Assembly: GCA_029582155.1 (NCBI GenBank)
Contig: CM055900.1
Coordinates: 42,143,236 to 42,207,235, forward strand
From: Panopea generosa
Taxonomy: Eukaryota; Mollusca; Bivalvia; Adapedonta; Hiatellidae
Direction: 5' to 3'
DNA: 64,000 nt
In this document: one piece after another, positions 60,085-64,000 of the stretch
Position numbering within the stretch: the stretch's first letter is position 1
Layout of the letters: each line of letters starts with the position of its first letter
The notes under the pieces: model-generated
Told to the model about the DNA's origin: nothing
Seen by the model: the letters and a program-made list of their open reading frames with translations, nothing else
Database searches by the model: none
Translations under genes and position numbers: made by a program

Positions 60085-60385
60085 CTAGAGAGCAAACAAG
60101 GTCAAATAAAGCATATTTAAAGTGATTTGAATATTTGGAGTTGAGAGTTAACAGACTGAAGTTAAATACTTTTTCCTGGGATCCTGGGAGGTTAACCAAT
60201 ACTAGAGTACACCAGCAAGTAATTAACTTTCCCACTTGAATCAGTGGTGAAAGATGAAGACAATGAGACACAATATTGTGTTTCAATCATCACAGAGAAT
60301 GTGGCTGGGCAGGAATTTGAACTCGGGACCCCTGGATTGATTGTCAAGACATGCTACTGACTGAGCTAACTGGGTCAGCCTAAAC
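60085..60385 (-). mobile_element. tRNA-derived SINE Z, copy 3
   Basis: The minus-strand head at 60380-60303 is a nearly complete tRNA shape: ggctgac/cccagcc acceptor ends with five pairs, A box gttagctcagtcagtag, loop ttgacaa giving anticodon GAC (Val-like), and B box gagttcaaattcc. The body follows to the left in tandem with copy 2. Confidence 0.85.
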
Positions 60386-60443
60386 TGAAATCAGACACAG
60401 CATATTATTCAATGAGACATCTGTAAGACTAACCGGCAATTAC

Positions 60444-60563
60444 TCTCGTGCTGTTTTCTCTCCGTCTCTTCTGCCTTTTCCTTGGGATCTGTCTCTTCAG
60501 CAAATTTGTAATCTTCAAACGAGAAGTCGGTGAAACTGTTCGACCGTCGCACCTTTACGATAG
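60444..60563 (-). CDS. Probable upstream WDR59 exon
   Basis: A strong acceptor (cttttgtttggctctgcag) opens a 120-base frame: two bases, then I-V-K-V-R-R-S-N-S-F-T-D-F-S-F, E-D-Y-K-F-A-E-E-T-D-P-K-E-K-A, E-E-T-E-R-K-Q-H-E, one base and the donor gaga|gtaatt. The charged, low-complexity content fits a linker before the C-terminal helical part. Its strand and position suggest WDR59, but it ends in phase 1 while the next known exon needs phase 2. Either a small exon is missing or one boundary is wrong. I do not claim homology from the residues alone. Confidence 0.55.
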
Positions 60564-60609
60564 CTGCAGAGCCAAACAAAAGAATTGATACATACTAAAT
60601 AAATGATAA

Positions 60610-60692
60610 CAGTTTTACCTGTCTTGGGCAGTCTATAAAGAGAAAGAGCTGAAATGGCCTCTCAAGACAGGTGCTTGGTTAACTGCAGTTCA
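60610..60692. mobile_element. Truncated MITE family 1 fragment
   Basis: The sequence acctgtcttgggcagtctat and ggcctctcaagacaggtgct resembles the internal part of the family at 58844-59025. Its outer ends are not preserved. Confidence 0.45.
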
Positions 60693-61144
60693 TTTATATC
60701 AAAATTTCAAAAAGAAAATATAGCCATTTATGACAGTTTCCTGCTAATTCAATTTAACCATTAACATTGGTCTAAAACTTACTGTTTTCATCTTACAGAA
60801 AAAAACTTGTGTTATATCAATATCTAAGATGTGCTTATTTATATAGTTTACAAGTAATATTCTTACAAGGAACTTAAAAACATGTCATATTTTATTATGA
60901 TCTAATTATAAGCAGATTTATATGTATGAACTATATAATTAAAAATTATAAGACACTTATTATCTTCTTGCGAGCTGTACCTGTAAATATGGTTAAACAA
61001 TTCATATCATATCAACCACAGAAAATTAATTATACAGTAAGGGAAAAAAGCTAGTATATATATATATGTATTCACAACATATTTTTTATATATTGAGCTC
61101 AAAACAAAATACCAAATACAGTTTTAAAACATTATATATTTCCA
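60693..61144. other. AT-rich non-coding DNA
   Basis: I see no supported exon; a short (TA) tract lies near 61055-61068. Confidence 0.5.
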
Positions 61145-61825
61145 TAGCTCAGGAAACATTTCATTTCCATAGCTCAGGAATAGTTCCATCAGTCAAGAAA
61201 CATTTCAACAGCTCATGAATAGTTCCAAAGCTCAAGAAACATTTCAATAGTTCAGGAATAGTTTCATCAGTCAAGAAATATGTCAATACCTCATGAATAG
61301 TTCCAAAGCTCAAGAAACATTTCAATAAATCAGGAATAGTTTCATCAGTCAAGAAATATGTCAATACCTCATGAATAGTTCCATAGCTCAAGAAACATTT
61401 CAATAGTTCAGGAATAGTTCCAAAACTAAAAAAACATTTCAATAGTTCATGGATAGTTCCATAGCTCAAGAAACATTTCAATAGTTCAGGAATAGTTCCA
61501 TCAATCAAGAAACACTTCAACAGCCCAGAAATAGTTCCATAGCCCAAGAAACATTTCAATAGTTCAGGAATAATTCCATAGCTCAAGACAGATTTCAATA
61601 GTTCAGGAATAGTTCCATCACTCAAGAAACATTTCAAAAGCTCAGGAATAGTTCCATAGCTCAAGAAACATTTCAATAATTCAGGAATAGTTACATCAGT
61701 CAAGAAACACTTCAATAGCTCAAAAATAGTTCCATAGCTCAAGAAACATTTCAGTAGTTCAGAAATAGTTCCATAGCTCAAGAAACATTTCAATTGTTAA
61801 GGAATAGTTCCATCAATCAAGATTT
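61145..61825. repeat. 39-bp minisatellite array, about 17 copies
   Basis: The unit is atagttccatagctcaagaa, acatttcaatagttcagga. Variants catcagtcaag and catagctcaag alternate in places, giving a 78-bp dimer. A minus-strand frame stays open for 210 codons with 13-residue repeats (P-E-L-L-K-C-F-L-S-Y-G-T-I). The period is a multiple of three and no splice sites or domain are evident, so I treat it as non-coding. It lies upstream of the recognised WDR59 exons and may be in an intron. Confidence 0.93.
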
Positions 61826-62099
61826 TAAGTGTGTTTTGAAATATAAAAATAAAATATTTTAAACCCTTTTAAATTTCTTTATTCCAAAACTCATTAACAG
61901 CCATAATGACCCTACAGCAAAGAAACATTAATACAAATGCTTTAAATACAGAACTATGTAAACAAAGAAATGTACTGGAAGAAATATTTGATCTACATAA
62001 AGTAAAGTATAACTGAACTAAATGTTCCATGCATCTGATACCATGTATGTATGTATTAATAAACATGTACATGCCATTTATGTCAGTATAACACTGATA

Positions 62100-63350
62100 C
62101 ATGTATGTGTCTATATACATAATTGTTTGTTATCAATGTGCAGAAAGCATTGTTCCATGTATTTATTTATGTAAAGACTGTTTATGTATCTATACAGAAA
62201 ATGCATCAAACATAATTTTCTATAAATAGAATTGACTGTGATTAAATAACTAGATAACTGTCCAAATCCTATATACATGTATATAGATAAATAAATCTAC
62301 ATAGAGAAAACATTGCTCCATGTATGATTGCCTATATGAAACCATTAATGATAAATATATTTTTCGAGATCCTATTTATGTATCTATAACTATAAGAAAG
62401 TATATTTCCATGCATACATTTATATAAAGAATTGCCTGCAATCTATATATAGCCATTACTGACCTGTATGAAGAATTCTTAAAGATCCTATTTACGTATC
62501 TATAACTATAGACATTATTTTTCCATATATATATATACAATTATCTGTGATCAATAAGAAGCCATTACTGATCTGTATAAAGAATTCTCAGAGATCCTAT
62601 TTATTTATCTATATAGAGAAAGCCTTAAATTGTTCCATGAACCAAATTATCTATAAATTCAATTATCTGTGATTAAAAATTGTCTGATATAATTAGCTCC
62701 ATTTATGTATTATATCTATAATTAGATGTCCTACTTTCTCATCCAATAAAATTGCTTAGATTATTTTACATAGAATGTCACGACCATCAGTAAATGTTGA
62801 CCTACTTTCTAAACCAATGAAATTGCTCCAGGAACAAAAAAACAACAAATCAACATCTAAACTGGTTAGAAGCTCCATGGAATTTCTACCGACTTCTAAC
62901 CGATACTTATCTGTAATCTAAAGAAAGCATTGTTTCATGTTTGTATATACATCTATAACAATGTCCGTATCAACATAAAGAAAGCATTGTTCAATGTTGT
63001 TCTATGTGTAAACTATTGTCCATCTCATACTTATCTATATTGGGAAACATTGTTTCATGGATGTAGTTACATGTACCTATAAATTATAGAATTGTCTGTG
63101 ATGAAATAATTGTTCGAGATCCTATTCACGTATCTATATCAACAAAGCATTGTTTCATGTTTATATCTATATAAAGAAAGCATTGTTCCATGTTTGTATC
63201 TATATCTACACTTGAAATTCTATATGAAGAAAGCATTGCTCTGTGCACTTATCCGTGTAAATAATTGCTATAAAAGATGGTATTTTTGTATCTGTACAGG
63301 GGAATGTGTCACAGCGTGTATGTACTGTAAGGAGAGAAAAGTATGTCTGT
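62100..63350. repeat. Decayed ~110-bp tandem family
   Basis: The words gatcctatttatgtatctat (62368, 62483, 62592 and 63117) and aaagcattgttccatgt (at least eight sites between 62142 and 63228) recur at spacings of about 53-180 bases. The order is kept but copies are heavily diverged, so this is an old, no longer homogenised array. Scattered words continue to the window end. Confidence 0.7.
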
Positions 63351-63425
63351 AGTCCAGCTCGCTCAGTCTGTAGAGTATTCACCCTGTAAGTGAAGGGTCC
63401 CGGGTTCAAGTCCCAGCTGGCTGCA
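63349..63425 (+). tRNA. tRNA-like sequence, probably a SINE head or pseudogene
   Basis: It has an A-box-like gctcgctcagtctgtagagt, a perfect anticodon stem (ttcac/gtgaa) with loop cctgtaa (anticodon TGT, Thr-like, but C instead of T at position 33), and a B box gggttcaagtccc. T-stem and acceptor pairing are imperfect. No SINE body is evident downstream. The missing T33 argues against a functional tRNA. Confidence 0.55.
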
Positions 63426-64000
63426 TATCTTTCTAGTCCTCTTACAAATGCATATGTCTATAACAAAAAAGCATAACATGTGACCCATGTTTATCATATC
63501 TGTAAATACAAGCATATCCCTCAGAATGTATTTGTGTGTGCGTGTTTGTGTACAAAAATTGCATGCATGCTATCACCACCTGCAATTCTATATATGAATA
63601 ATATTATGCTGACAAAACAATGCCTGTGACCCATGTATGTATCAATATAAAATAAACATTTCAACTAATGTATGTCATAATGTTTTTTTAGTTTAGTTTA
63701 TACTAATTCATTTTAGCTCGACTACGATGAAAGCTCTTGGCTTATATGAATCACTCTCGACTCCGTTTCCTTGGTAGAACCAGAACCAAGTGTTGTTTTA
63801 TGAGAGGCATAGGGTCGAACTGGGGATCAAACCTGCAACCTCTGACATGATTTTTTTAAAGGAAATACAAAGCCTGTGAGCCATGTATGTATATGATTGT
63901 GTTACATAGAAACCATCGAATGTGATCCATGTTCAACTTGGATCAACAAAAAGTATTGTGTGTGGTCTGTTTGTATCTTTATAAAGGAAGTACTGCATGT
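63426..64000. other. Non-coding DNA with a possible minus-strand SINE piece
   Basis: The minus strand at about 63760-63850 carries gcaggtttgatccccagttc, a B-box-like word in a possible SINE. I see no exon. Confidence 0.4.

Noticed and set aside
61161..61793. 210-codon minus ORF with 13-residue repeats
   Set aside because: It is a 39-bp minisatellite; open frames are expected. No domain or splice site supports it, though it lies on the WDR59 strand, so I keep it only as a repeat.

Overview
The window is AT-rich, intron- and repeat-dominated animal DNA with no bacterial features (no operons, no long ORFs). The recognisable protein genes are animal-type split genes. The repeats (tRNA-headed SINEs, mariner relics, LINE relics, 160-bp-core elements ending in a hairpin, many minisatellites) fit a lophotrochozoan and most resemble a bivalve mollusc. 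That assignment is an inference from repeat style and from WDR59-like exons, not a proof.

Two gene ends can be supported. (1) On the minus strand, three exons at 59240-59098, 58596-58489 and 56923-56796 join in a consistent phase. They encode the C-terminal zinc-binding end of WDR59, a GATOR2 subunit of the amino-acid/mTORC1 sensing pathway. A further probable exon lies at 60563-60444, and the rest of the gene should continue past base 64000. (2) On the plus strand, 6800-6900 looks like the last coding exon of a gene I do not recognise; its other exons would lie to the left, probably outside the window.

Roughly 30% of the window is tandem array: 53 bp (1-1075), 22 bp (1496-1870), 36 bp (2475-4805), 42/43 bp (13649-14290), 32 bp near-palindromic (14297-15125), 35 bp (15226-15434), 29 bp passing into 21 bp (16340-19918), 41 bp (23545-28866, about 130 copies), 39 bp (47205-47865), 29 bp (55925-56790), 54 bp (57080-58488), 39 bp (61145-61825) and a decayed ~110-bp family (62100-63350). 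Most long ORFs in the window come from arrays whose period is a multiple of three and are not genes.

The most unusual structure is the 54-bp array inside the last WDR59 intron. Its unit is the 3' end of the penultimate exon plus the genuine 5' splice site plus the first bases of the intron, so a coding-exon/splice-donor junction has been amplified about 25 times. A second array starts just after the WDR59 stop codon and may have been seeded from the last exon.

Between these lie transposon remains: a TTAA-flanked piggyBac-like MITE, TA-flanked MITEs in three copies, a 640-bp TIR element, a 224-bp TIR element, two opposed Tc1/mariner transposase relics, two LINE reverse-transcriptase relics, three copies of one tRNA-derived SINE plus other SINEs, Helentron/pearl-like pieces, and two unnamed repeat families each present twice in opposite orientation.
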